Origin: an uncultured Bacilli bacterium
Lineage (GTDB): Bacteria > Bacillota_I > Bacilli_A > RF39 > UBA660
DNA length: 21,995 nucleotides
Assembly (NCBI GenBank): GCA_944358565.1
Contig: CALVRK010000006.1
Coordinates: 1-21,995, forward strand
Direction of reading: 5' to 3'
The notes under the pieces were generated by a model that had not been told where the DNA came from, did not search any database, and saw only the letters and a program-made list of their open reading frames with translations. Shown here piece by piece: positions 8,102 through 14,490 of this stretch (its first letter is position 1; each line of letters begins with the position of its first letter). Both the position numbers and the translations under genes were made by a program.

Positions 8102-8130
8102 AGTATACTACATTTAAAAAATATTTTCAA
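8102..8130 (-). promoter_or_regulatory. Promoter of the tail-anchored protein gene
   Basis: On the minus strand TTGAAA (8130-8125) and TATACT (8107-8102) are separated by 17 nt, giving a start near 8095, about 16 nt before the ATG. Confidence 0.6.
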
Positions 8131-8145
8131 TTGTTTTCACCGCAG

Positions 8146-8174
8146 TTGACAATTATCTAACTACTTTTTATAAT
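8146..8174 (+). promoter_or_regulatory. padR promoter P1 (perfect consensus)
   Basis: TTGACA (8146-8151), a 17-nt spacer and TATAAT (8169-8174). The spacer holds the left arm of the 11-bp inverted repeat. The start would be near 8181. Confidence 0.75.
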
Positions 8175-8203
8175 TTAGTACTTGACAATACCAAGTAGTT
8201 AGA
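8156..8203. promoter_or_regulatory. Inverted repeat operator, probable PadR site
   Basis: TCTAACTACTT (8156-8166) and AAGTAGTTAGA (8193-8203) are perfect inverted copies. A nested pair, TACTTG (8179-8184) and CAAGTA (8192-8197), adds another half-site. Bound protein would cover the spacers of both promoters. PadR regulators commonly repress their own promoters through inverted repeats; assignment to this PadR is by position. Confidence 0.65.
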
Positions 8204-8210
8204 ATATAAT
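8182..8210 (+). promoter_or_regulatory. padR promoter P2 (perfect consensus)
   Basis: TTGACA (8182-8187), a 17-nt spacer and TATAAT (8205-8210), exactly 36 bp downstream of P1. The spacer holds the right arm of the same inverted repeat. The start would be near 8217, just before the AGAGGTG ribosome site. Confidence 0.75.
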
Positions 8211-8229
8211 GTCATTGAAGAGGTGATTT

Positions 8230-8553
8230 ATGAATTCACAATTTAAAAAAGGAGTATTGGAACTTATAGTTTTAGTTTCAGTTAATAAACGTGATATGTA
8301 CGGTTATGAATTAGTCTTAGAAGTATCCAAAGTTGTCGACGTTAATGAAGGAACCATTTATCCATTGCTTAAAAGACTAACTAATGAAAATTATTTTGAA
8401 ACATACTTACAAGAATCAACAGAGGGACCATCTAGAAAATACTATAAAATCACCGTTTTAGGTCAAAAAAGACTTAAAGAATTAAAAGATGTTTGGAGAG
8501 AATTTAGTGATTCTGTAAATAATTTTATTAAGGAGAGTGATGAGAATGAATAA
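8230..8553 (+). CDS. PadR family transcriptional regulator
   Basis: A 107-residue winged-helix protein of the short PadR type. It shows the family pattern: an N-terminal LELIVLVSV helix, DMYGYEL, the recognition region VVDVNEGTIYPLLKRL (about 36-51) and a wing with EGPSRKYYKIT (65-75). A C-terminal helix serves dimerisation. PadR proteins are dimeric repressors that often respond to envelope or small-molecule stress. This one overlaps the following HAAS-domain membrane protein, a very common pairing in which the membrane partner is the regulated product. The ATG has AGAGGTG 5 nt upstream. The double promoter and operator in front suggest tight autoregulation. Confidence 0.93.
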   Translation: MNSQFKKGVLELIVLVSVNKRDMYGYELVLEVSKVVDVNEGTIYPLLKRLTNENYFETYLQESTEGPSRKYYKITVLGQKRLKELKDVWREFSDSVNNFIKESDENE

Positions 8554-10012
8554 AGAGGAGTTTTTAAACAAATTAGAAAGAGAATTATCGATTTTAAATG
8601 ATAAAGAAAGACAAGATATTATTGGTGAATATAAAGATACCATCGAAGAGAAAGTTAAACATGGTCAAACCGAAGAAGAAGCGGTTAAAGATTTTGGTGA
8701 TTTAGACGAATTGGTCAGTGGAATACTAGAAGCCTATAAAATAAACCCAAAGTACAATCATAAAGATGAAGGAAGCTTTAGTAAAATTACCGAAGAAGGA
8801 GAGAAACTTATCAAAAAAGGCGCGAATAAATTAGCTAATATGACTAGAGAGTTTGCGAATAACATTAAAGATAATGATACTGAGATGAATTTAAACCTTG
8901 CCTTTGAAATAATAATTAAAATTTTCTTTACTTTAATTATACTAGCTGTTATGACAGTTCCGTTTAGAATATTTAAAGAGTTAGGTTTTTCATTCGCAGA
9001 TACATTCTTTTCTCCATTAAGTGGTTTAGTAAAAGTCTTTATTTTAATACTTTTTGTCGCCCTTTATTTTGGAATCAGTTTATTAGTTATTATTGCTTTA
9101 TTTAAGCAGTATTTCAAAAACGATAGTACAAATAATGAACAAAAAATAAATAGTGAAGAAAAGAAAGAAGTAAAAAAAGAAACTAAAGAGAAAACAAATG
9201 ATGATAGACCAGTGAAAATAATTCACAAAAATGGACCAACCGTTGGATCAGTATTACTACTAATGTTAAAAATATGGGTTGTAATTTTTGTCCTATTTCC
9301 GCTATTTTGTGTAGATATAGCTTCTGCTCTTGGACTATTTTTATCAATTTTCTATTGGATTAAAGGAATTGACCTTCTTGGACTAACCTTATTATTGTTA
9401 GGTATCTCAGCTATGTTTATTTGGTTCACTATCTTAGTATTCAATCTTGTATTTTCAAAAGGTAAAACTACTATAATTCCATTCTTTATTGGATTAATCA
9501 TTACAGTTTTTGGAACATTCTTCTTTGTCGATATGGTTACAAACATTGAATATATTGATGAGGTTCCAGTTTCCTATGATTTAGAAACCATGGAAAAAGA
9601 ATTTACTACCGATTCGAACGTCTACATAGATTACAAATTAAATGGAAATATTTCTCAAAAAATTGATGATAAACTAGCTGACAATACTTTTAGATTAAAA
9701 ATTATTTACGATGAAGATACTGTCAATGTCAATATATATAACGAAGAAAATTATACATTCCCATCTGACGAGTGTGCTTATAGTGTTGATAAACATAAGT
9801 GTGAACAGACATATAATTATATTTCATTAGATTATAGTTATATTGATAATTATAATAGTGATAAGCAAAGATATAATAATTTTATCGATAATTTAAAAGA
9901 TAATAAAATATATAATTATTCTAAACTAAGTGAAGTAAACGTTGAAATTATTGCTAATTCGAAAACTATGTCTTTAATTGAGAGTAATATAACTATTGAT
10001 GAAGAGCTTTAG
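8546..10012 (+). CDS. HAAS (DUF1700) domain multi-pass membrane protein
   Basis: A 488-residue protein. Residues 1-65 form a HAAS/DUF1700 domain (MNKEEFLNKLERELSILNDKERQDII, then a GQTEEEAVKDFGDLDELV segment). A linker follows, then about six hydrophobic segments (near 118-140, 160-187, 235-258, 260-277, 279-304, 310-330), with a Lys/Glu-rich loop at 200-225. The last ~150 residues are hydrophilic and probably outside, with two cysteines (ECAYSVDKHKC). Upstream in-frame GTG 8537 and ATG 8540 exist; ATG 8546 is preferred because AAGGAG (8530-8535) is 10 nt before it. It overlaps padR by 8 nt, so translation is coupled. HAAS proteins are usually controlled by the adjacent PadR; their biochemical role is poorly known. 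Confidence 0.88.
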   Translation: MNKEEFLNKLERELSILNDKERQDIIGEYKDTIEEKVKHGQTEEEAVKDFGDLDELVSGILEAYKINPKYNHKDEGSFSKITEEGEKLIKKGANKLANMTREFANNIKDNDTEMNLNLAFEIIIKIFFTLIILAVMTVPFRIFKELGFSFADTFFSPLSGLVKVFILILFVALYFGISLLVIIALFKQYFKNDSTNNEQKINSEEKKEVKKETKEKTNDDRPVKIIHKNGPTVGSVLLLMLKIWVVIFVLFPLFCVDIASALGLFLSIFYWIKGIDLLGLTLLLLGISAMFIWFTILVFNLVFSKGKTTIIPFFIGLIITVFGTFFFVDMVTNIEYIDEVPVSYDLETMEKEFTTDSNVYIDYKLNGNISQKIDDKLADNTFRLKIIYDEDTVNVNIYNEENYTFPSDECAYSVDKHKCEQTYNYISLDYSYIDNYNSDKQRYNNFIDNLKDNKIYNYSKLSEVNVEIIANSKTMSLIESNITIDEEL

Positions 10013-10023
10013 CTCTTTTTTTT
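10002..10023 (+). terminator. Terminator of padR-HAAS operon
   Basis: AAGAGC (10002-10007) pairs with GCTCTT (10012-10017), followed by T6. The TAG stop (10010-10012) lies in the hairpin, so the gene ends inside its own terminator. Confidence 0.75.
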
Positions 10024-10035
10024 ATCAGTATTTTT

Positions 10036-10044
10036 TGATATAAT
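10036..10044 (+). promoter_or_regulatory. Extended -10 promoter element
   Basis: TGATATAAT is an extended -10 (TGN-TATAAT) 24 nt before the ATG of the 169-aa gene. The -35 position falls in the T run of the preceding terminator and is poor. Confidence 0.45.
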
Positions 10045-10068
10045 GAAAATGGTAAAGAAGGGGATAAC

Positions 10069-10578
10069 ATGACTGACGAAAATACTTTAAATATGCGATT
10101 AAAAATGGAGTTTAAAAACCCAGTTTATGATATTATCGATGAGGCTATTAAATATACGATGCATAAACATCATTATAAAAAGTATGATCTAGTTAAACTT
10201 GTAATGATGATATATAATAAAGATTACTCTTTTATTAGTAGTGCGAATGACTACCGCGATCAATTTAAATTGTTAGATGATTATTTTGAAAAAGAATTTG
10301 GTCATAGTATTATGACATTTATAATGATAAAAGCCGTCTTAGATTTTAAAGGAACCGAAAAATATGATGCTATAACTGCGGATATTGCTAAAATGGAAAC
10401 GATTTTAAGAACAAAGAAAAACGTCCCAGCCGAAGATTTATGTATATTTTCGTATCCGATTGAAAACGAAAAGTATAATGATTTAATGATGAATATCGAG
10501 GCTAATGACAACTTTAAATATGCTATGGCAATTATATATGATAAAATTAAAAATAACGTTGAAAACACCTCAAATTGA
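10069..10578 (+). CDS. Conserved-looking cytoplasmic protein, unknown function
   Basis: I do not recognise this 169-residue protein. It has no signal peptide or membrane segment and is mostly helical, with charged and aromatic residues (IKYTMHKHHYKKYDLVKL around 28-45, then a long acidic middle with DDYFEKEF). AAGGGG lies 6 nt before ATG. It ends in TGA, which overlaps the -35 of the next gene's promoter, so the two are adjacent but separately promoted. Codon and base use match the neighbours and the frame is clean, so it is probably a real gene. Confidence 0.7.
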   Translation: MTDENTLNMRLKMEFKNPVYDIIDEAIKYTMHKHHYKKYDLVKLVMMIYNKDYSFISSANDYRDQFKLLDDYFEKEFGHSIMTFIMIKAVLDFKGTEKYDAITADIAKMETILRTKKNVPAEDLCIFSYPIENEKYNDLMMNIEANDNFKYAMAIIYDKIKNNVENTSN

Positions 10579-10603
10579 CAATTTCACAATATCGATATAT
10601 AAT
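10575..10603 (+). promoter_or_regulatory. Perfect consensus promoter of the NrtR-like gene
   Basis: TTGACA (10575-10580), a 17-nt spacer and TATAAT (10598-10603). The -35 starts inside the end of the upstream gene. The start would be near 10610, inside the operator at 10606-10623. Confidence 0.8.
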
Positions 10604-10605
10604 AA

Positions 10606-10623
10606 TGCGTAAATTTTTACGCA
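10606..10623. promoter_or_regulatory. 18-bp palindromic operator
   Basis: TGCGTAAATTTTTACGCA: two perfect 8-bp arms around TT. It covers the predicted transcription start, 3 nt after the -10, an ideal place for repression. The adjacent NrtR-type protein is the obvious candidate binder. Confidence 0.7.
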
Positions 10624-10635
10624 AAGGGTGATATT

Positions 10636-11295
10636 ATGGAAAAATCTTATTATAATGTCTTAGAAACATTATTACTTATCTACGCCACAGACGGTGGTAA
10701 ATTAAAAATCTATCTAAAGAAAAAGAATGACGAACCTTACAAAGGATACTGGACACTTCCAAGCGCACCTTTAGATACTGAAACAACACTAGAAGAAAAT
10801 GCACATATAATTTATAGTGGTATGACAGGATTAGACGAAACTACAATGTTTCAAAGTAAAGCTTTTAGTAGCTTAGACCGTGATCCTAATGCTAGAATTA
10901 TTGGCATATCTTTTATAGCTATAACCGATAAAGCATTAACAGATATGAAACAAAATGCTGATGATAAAGCTTGGTTTGAAGTAGATGAACTTCCAAAAAT
11001 GGGGTTTGATCACGCTAATATAATTGAAGAAGTTAGTAAAGATGTTAAGAAAAAAATCGTCACTAATTATGACGATATGCTTCTAGCTTTCTTTCCAAGT
11101 GACTTTACATTACCTGAATTACAAAGTTTCTATGAAAACGTTTTAGGAAAATCTATCGATAGACGTAATTTCCATAAAAAATTTGTCAATCAAGATTTAG
11201 TTATTGATACTGGTTTTAAAACATCGAGAGGTAGTGGAAGACCAGGTACATTATATAGATTTAATGTCGATAAAATGAAAGGTAAAAGAATATGA
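10636..11295 (+). CDS. NrtR-type regulator: degenerate Nudix domain plus winged helix
   Basis: A 219-residue protein with the NrtR architecture. Residues 1-140 form a Nudix fold (ETLLLIYATDGGKLKIYLKKK, GYWTLPSAPL). The position of the catalytic Nudix box reads TTLEENAHIIYSGMTGL, without the REUxEExGU residues, so hydrolysis is unlikely and a ligand-sensing role fits. Residues 150-210 are the characteristic C-terminal winged helix, with FTLPELQSFYENVLGKSIDRRNFHKKF and GRPGTLYRF. Known NrtR members are ADP-ribose-responsive regulators of NAD or sugar genes. Here no such gene is adjacent; a pilin-like gene is cotranscribed (ATGA overlap). AAAGGG precedes ATG 10636, downstream of an 18-bp palindrome. 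Confidence 0.85.
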   Translation: MEKSYYNVLETLLLIYATDGGKLKIYLKKKNDEPYKGYWTLPSAPLDTETTLEENAHIIYSGMTGLDETTMFQSKAFSSLDRDPNARIIGISFIAITDKALTDMKQNADDKAWFEVDELPKMGFDHANIIEEVSKDVKKKIVTNYDDMLLAFFPSDFTLPELQSFYENVLGKSIDRRNFHKKFVNQDLVIDTGFKTSRGSGRPGTLYRFNVDKMKGKRI

Positions 11296-11717
11296 ATGAA
11301 AAAGGTTTTGGACTAAAAGAATTCATAATAGTAATTGCAGTTATATTTGTTTCAATGTTGATTATTATGTCCCTTTTTAGAAGTATGTCATCAAACACTG
11401 ACACCAATCCTCAATCAAATCAAGAGGAAGAAAGGGAAGAAGTAACTTATAAAGACTTAGAGCAAGAATTAAAACTTGCGGCTGAAAGATATCAAAACGA
11501 TAATTATTCTGGTAGTATCGAAAACCCAGAAGTGTGGACTTTAAGTTATTCTATGCTTAAAGAAAATGGCTATTTGGATGAAATCAAAGATATAAAAAAT
11601 AAAGATACTGAATGTACGGGTTATGTTGAATTCGTTCAAGATGGGGGAGTTATTACATATACGCCTTACTTAAAGTGCGGTTCAAATTATGAAACTGAAG
11701 GATATGATGCAAATTAA
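11292..11717 (+). CDS. Type IV pilin-like membrane protein
   Basis: A 141-residue protein with a class III (prepilin-like) N-terminus: MNEKG followed by FGLKEFIIVIAVIF, so cleavage after Gly5 would leave Phe1 and Glu5 of the mature protein, with a hydrophobic helix next. An acidic linker and a small C-terminal domain follow, with two cysteines (TECTGYV near 117-123 and YLKCG near 130-134) that could form a disulfide. The family contributes minor pseudopilins or surface proteins. ATG overlaps the TGA of the NrtR-like gene (ATGA), implying coupled translation. No pilus assembly ATPase or prepilin peptidase is in the window. A bitopic protein that only mimics a pilin remains possible. Confidence 0.7.
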   Translation: MNEKGFGLKEFIIVIAVIFVSMLIIMSLFRSMSSNTDTNPQSNQEEEREEVTYKDLEQELKLAAERYQNDNYSGSIENPEVWTLSYSMLKENGYLDEIKDIKNKDTECTGYVEFVQDGGVITYTPYLKCGSNYETEGYDAN

Positions 11718-11747
11718 AAACGTTAGAATTAAAATCTAACGTTTTTT
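11716..11747. terminator. Bidirectional terminator between convergent genes
   Basis: AAAAACGTTAGA (11716-11727) and TCTAACGTTTTT (11735-11746) form a perfect 12-bp stem with a 7-nt loop, A-rich on one side and T-rich on the other. It serves the pilin-like gene (plus) and the ASST-like gene (minus), whose stops lie at its edges. Confidence 0.85.
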
Positions 11748-13476
11748 AATAGAAATTTACATATTTGTGTAGTTTATAAATTTTACCATTTATTCTAAGA
11801 TAAATATAATATTTTCCTTTAATTCCATCCTCACTTATATAACGAGAAACTGTAACCTTACCATTTGAATCCTGTGGTTCTTGTAATATATAAGTTTTTT
11901 TATCTAGGACATTATCTAGAACTATTTGAACATCGTCATTTTTCTTAAAAGTTCCGCTGACTTTTAAACCAAATACATCTTTATATAAAGATATCTTATA
12001 TTCATCTAAAATTGAATCATCACTTTTTGCACTTATAAGTAAATAATTTTTAGTTGTCACTGATTCACCAAGACTACCAAGTCTTACACCTTGAACACCA
12101 GTATATACATCATTCGCATATAAGCTCATCTTTTTCGTATTATATAAAGTTGAATTAACATTCATACTGATAATTTTTTTATTATTTTGAATTTCCATTA
12201 TTGTATGACCTTGAGTAATTACATAATCATCCTCACCAATAATTTCTAAGTAAGTTTCTTCATCACTCGGCAATTCATAATCATCTAGTTGTTTGACTGA
12301 CCTATTAGAATAATCTATTTGATAAGTTAATAGGTGTTTCTTACCATCTATTTCACTTGCTAGCATCATTTTATTACCAGAAATCAAATTAATTGATTCA
12401 GGGTTGTTTGGATAATCAATATCACCATCCGCCTTAAGTAAATATTGTGAATAATCGTCATCAACTTTATCTTTATCAGCGATAACCCAGTTAATATCTA
12501 AAGTAGGATAATCTAAATTGACAATCATATTTCCGTTATATCCAGAAATAGTGATTGAGTTAGTATTGATATCGTAATTTATTGAATTAATACCAAACCA
12601 ATTGCCATTTTTATCACCAGGTAAAATATTGTATAAATCTATCTCTTTAACTATATTACCGGTAGCTCTGTCTATTTCTACAGCAACATCTTCAACTGTA
12701 GAACGTCCATACTTGTTAGAAGCTAGAAGCAAATTTCCATTATTAAGTTCATATACATCGTGGTGATATCCACCTGGAACCGCATATTCATAATATACTT
12801 TACCTAGTAAATCCATCTCGATTAAACCAACACTGTAATTTTTACTTAAGATCTTATCACTACTAAGTAAAATATGACCGTTGTTAAGTCTTTGAATATC
12901 CCATTTATAATCTCCAATTAAATACCATCTAACTTCGCCTTCACTATCATATGCGGCCGTATAACCAATTTCTTCAGGTGTTGTAAAATAAAATTCATCG
13001 GTTTCATAGTCTGCATTAGATAAATCTGTTACTTTAGAAAAATCATCTGGAAGGGGAGATGTCGTAATCGTAATTTCTTTGCGTATTCCACTAGCTTCAA
13101 TAACTACCTTATTATCATATCCCGCATAAAGTCCATAAATTGGTAAAATATGTACCTTCGTAGGTGTAAATGTGTGAGTTAAATCTTCAGCTCCATCTTT
13201 TCCTTTAATCGTTACCGTTGATGTTGTTAAATCTTTTGTTTGAAAGACAATCAAAGCGGAAAGGGGAGAATTACCATATGGATTTAAAATTACATTTGGG
13301 TTATCTATTGTATAATTTGTATTACTTAAATACTGCCTCTCACTCTGTGTTTGTGCATATAGTAAATCAGTTTCCGTATCGATTGGCTTATTTGCCATGA
13401 TATATTCATAAATAAAAATCGAAGCTGCGAATGTTACTACAATAAGTAAAACGTATTTGGCAATTATCTTTTTCAT
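11746..13476 (-). CDS. Secreted/anchored arylsulfotransferase-like protein, catalytic residues lost
   Basis: A 576-residue protein with an N-terminal membrane segment (about 5-24) and a beta-rich extracellular body resembling arylsulfate sulfotransferase (ASST): a small N-terminal beta domain (60-140), then propeller-like repeats with RLNNGHILLSS (196-206), YHHDVYELNNGNLLLAS (237-253) and NSINYDINTNSITIS (297-311). In characterised ASST, catalysis needs His in a W-x-H-x-N segment, an Arg in a following SxR segment and a QH motif. Here these read WFGIN (293-297), SGYNG and YPNNPES (355-361), so only the HH at 238-239 is kept. Sulfuryl transfer is doubtful; a binding or structural role is likelier. 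It lies 10 nt after def on the minus strand, its AGGAGG overlapping the def stop region. Confidence 0.75.
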   Translation of the reverse strand: MKKIIAKYVLLIVVTFAASIFIYEYIMANKPIDTETDLLYAQTQSERQYLSNTNYTIDNPNVILNPYGNSPLSALIVFQTKDLTTSTVTIKGKDGAEDLTHTFTPTKVHILPIYGLYAGYDNKVVIEASGIRKEITITTSPLPDDFSKVTDLSNADYETDEFYFTTPEEIGYTAAYDSEGEVRWYLIGDYKWDIQRLNNGHILLSSDKILSKNYSVGLIEMDLLGKVYYEYAVPGGYHHDVYELNNGNLLLASNKYGRSTVEDVAVEIDRATGNIVKEIDLYNILPGDKNGNWFGINSINYDINTNSITISGYNGNMIVNLDYPTLDINWVIADKDKVDDDYSQYLLKADGDIDYPNNPESINLISGNKMMLASEIDGKKHLLTYQIDYSNRSVKQLDDYELPSDEETYLEIIGEDDYVITQGHTIMEIQNNKKIISMNVNSTLYNTKKMSLYANDVYTGVQGVRLGSLGESVTTKNYLLISAKSDDSILDEYKISLYKDVFGLKVSGTFKKNDDVQIVLDNVLDKKTYILQEPQDSNGKVTVSRYISEDGIKGKYYIYLRINGKIYKLHKYVNFY

Positions 13477-13486
13477 ATAAATCCTC

Positions 13487-14035
13487 CTAGATTAATCTTA
13501 TTTCGTTTTCGTCAAAGAAAGGTTTGTTTTTATCAATTTTATCAAAAAACAAAATACCATCTAAATGATCAACTTCATGTTGAAAAGCTACTGATAAATC
13601 CTCACGAGCTCTAAATGATACTTTATTACCATCAGGATCATAACCAGTAATAGTAATTCTCGCATATCTTGGGACGTGACCTTCAACCTCCCTGTTAACA
13701 CTTAAACATCCTTCACCAGTCTCTAAAGCCACCATTTCCTCAGAATGACTAATTATTTTAGGGTTTACAATTACGTAATTTTGAAATTTACCTTCTTCGT
13801 ATTCGTAAACTATTACGATAATTCTTTTAAGCTGACCAAGTTGTGGAAAAGCAAGCCCCATGCCAGGTCTTAAATCGTATTTTTCAGCATACTTTTCTAT
13901 TTGACTATATTTTAAATGTTTAATGATTTGATTTATTGTTTCTTTATCCTCTTTAGATAAAGGAAGCTTTACTTCTTTACTTTTTTGACGTAAAACCTTA
14001 TGCTTTTCATCTAAAATTTTCAATGGTTTAAACAT
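13487..14035 (-). CDS. def: Peptide deformylase
   Basis: A metal-dependent amidase that removes the formyl group from nascent N-termini; 182 residues, the usual length for the Gram-positive type. All three motifs are present: motif 1 GMGLAFPQLG (58-67, usually GxGLAAPQxG, with Phe in place of the second Ala), motif 2 EGCLS (108-112) and motif 3 QHEVDHLDG (152-160). Metal ligands are Cys110, His153 and His157, and the general base is Glu154. The 30 residues after LRPGMG's upstream helix are long, as in type 2 enzymes. GGAGGT lies about 9 nt before ATG 14035. A perfect consensus promoter (14121-14149, minus) gives an ~80-nt leader. The ASST-like gene follows and probably shares its transcript. 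Confidence 0.95.
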   Translation of the reverse strand: MFKPLKILDEKHKVLRQKSKEVKLPLSKEDKETINQIIKHLKYSQIEKYAEKYDLRPGMGLAFPQLGQLKRIIVIVYEYEEGKFQNYVIVNPKIISHSEEMVALETGEGCLSVNREVEGHVPRYARITITGYDPDGNKVSFRAREDLSVAFQHEVDHLDGILFFDKIDKNKPFFDENEIRLI

Positions 14036-14120
14036 AAAATATTACCTCCATATTCTATTTTATCATATTTGCCATAAAAAAAATAATTTTTTACATCTTT
14101 TACCGTTCAAAAGTATACGT

Positions 14121-14149
14121 ATTATAACCTTATATACAGAAAATGTCAA
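14121..14149 (-). promoter_or_regulatory. def promoter (perfect consensus)
   Basis: Minus strand TTGACA (14149-14144), 17-nt spacer, TATAAT (14126-14121). The start would be near 14114, leaving a leader of about 80 nt before the def ATG. Confidence 0.8.
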
Positions 14150-14152
14150 ACG

Positions 14153-14182
14153 AAAAAAGTTCCATATGAAATGAAACTTTTT
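14153..14182 (-). terminator. Terminator of the yjcZ-like gene
   Basis: On the minus strand AAAAAGTTTCAT (14182-14171) pairs with ATGGAACTTTTT (14165-14154), with one U-G pair and a 5-nt loop, then a T. It starts 4 nt after the miniprotein stop and lies just before the def promoter. Confidence 0.7.
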
Positions 14183-14185
14183 CAT

Positions 14186-14347
14186 TTAATTATTGCCCCA
14201 AGCTCTAGCTCCGATAATTATTACAAGTAAAATAAATAGAACTAATACGATAGCTGCGCCATAACCTGTTCCGTATCCGCCACCATAGCCATAACCACCA
14301 CAAGGGTTGCCACAGCCATAGCCTTGATACCCACCATAGTAATACAT
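14186..14347 (-). CDS. YjcZ-like Gly/Tyr-rich miniprotein
   Basis: A 53-residue protein: MYYYGGYQGYGCGNPCGGYG, then a further Gly/Tyr stretch, then a hydrophobic helix AAIVLVLFILLVIIIGA (31-47) and a short RAWGNN tail. This order (MYYGG-type start, Gly/Tyr linker, one membrane helix) is that of the YjcZ family, whose members are annotated as sporulation or spore-associated in Bacillus. Two cysteines (Cys12, Cys16) are unusual. AGGAGGT is 5 nt before ATG 14347, a terminator lies 4 nt after TAA, and a CATANNNTA promoter is upstream. The start, stop and unit structure are clear; the function is inferred from family and promoter. Confidence 0.85.
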   Translation of the reverse strand: MYYYGGYQGYGCGNPCGGYGYGGGYGTGYGAAIVLVLFILLVIIIGARAWGNN

Positions 14348-14372
14348 ATAATACCTCCTATCTATTCTAATA

Positions 14373-14400
14373 TAGTCTATGTCAAAGTCAAAAACCGTAT
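14373..14400 (-). promoter_or_regulatory. Sigma-E/K-like promoter of the miniprotein gene
   Basis: Minus strand: ATA (14400-14398), 16-nt spacer, CATAGACTA (14381-14373). This fits the Bacillus sigma-E consensus ATA-N16-CATANNNT, and its -10 also matches the sigma-K pattern CATANNNTA. The start would be near 14366. No good sigma-A promoter is seen in the same place. Confidence 0.5.
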
Positions 14401-14438
14401 ATTAAAAACACCTAATTTTATTTTTTAAATATCAAATA

Positions 14439-14467
14439 TGGTAAAAGAGACGAGAATATGCTATGAT
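14439..14467 (+). promoter_or_regulatory. Weak candidate promoter of the ftsW-type gene
   Basis: An extended -10 (TGCTATGAT, 14459-14467) sits 23 nt before the ATG. The -35 position 17 nt upstream is TGGTAA, a poor match. Confidence 0.35.
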
Positions 14468-14490
14468 TATATAAGGATAGGAGGCGAGTT

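Noticed and set aside
9352..10568. Minus-strand frames opposite the HAAS gene (9352-9546) and the 169-aa gene (10302-10568)
   Set aside because: No ribosome sites, and the plus-strand genes explain the coding signal.
10570..11295. Mycoplasma code (TGA as Trp)
   Set aside because: TGA ends two genes at sensible points (10576-10578, 11293-11295), Trp is TGG, and wall genes are present.
13218..13400. Plus-strand 60-aa frame opposite the ASST-like gene
   Set aside because: Antisense shadow of a clear secreted-protein gene; no supporting start signal.
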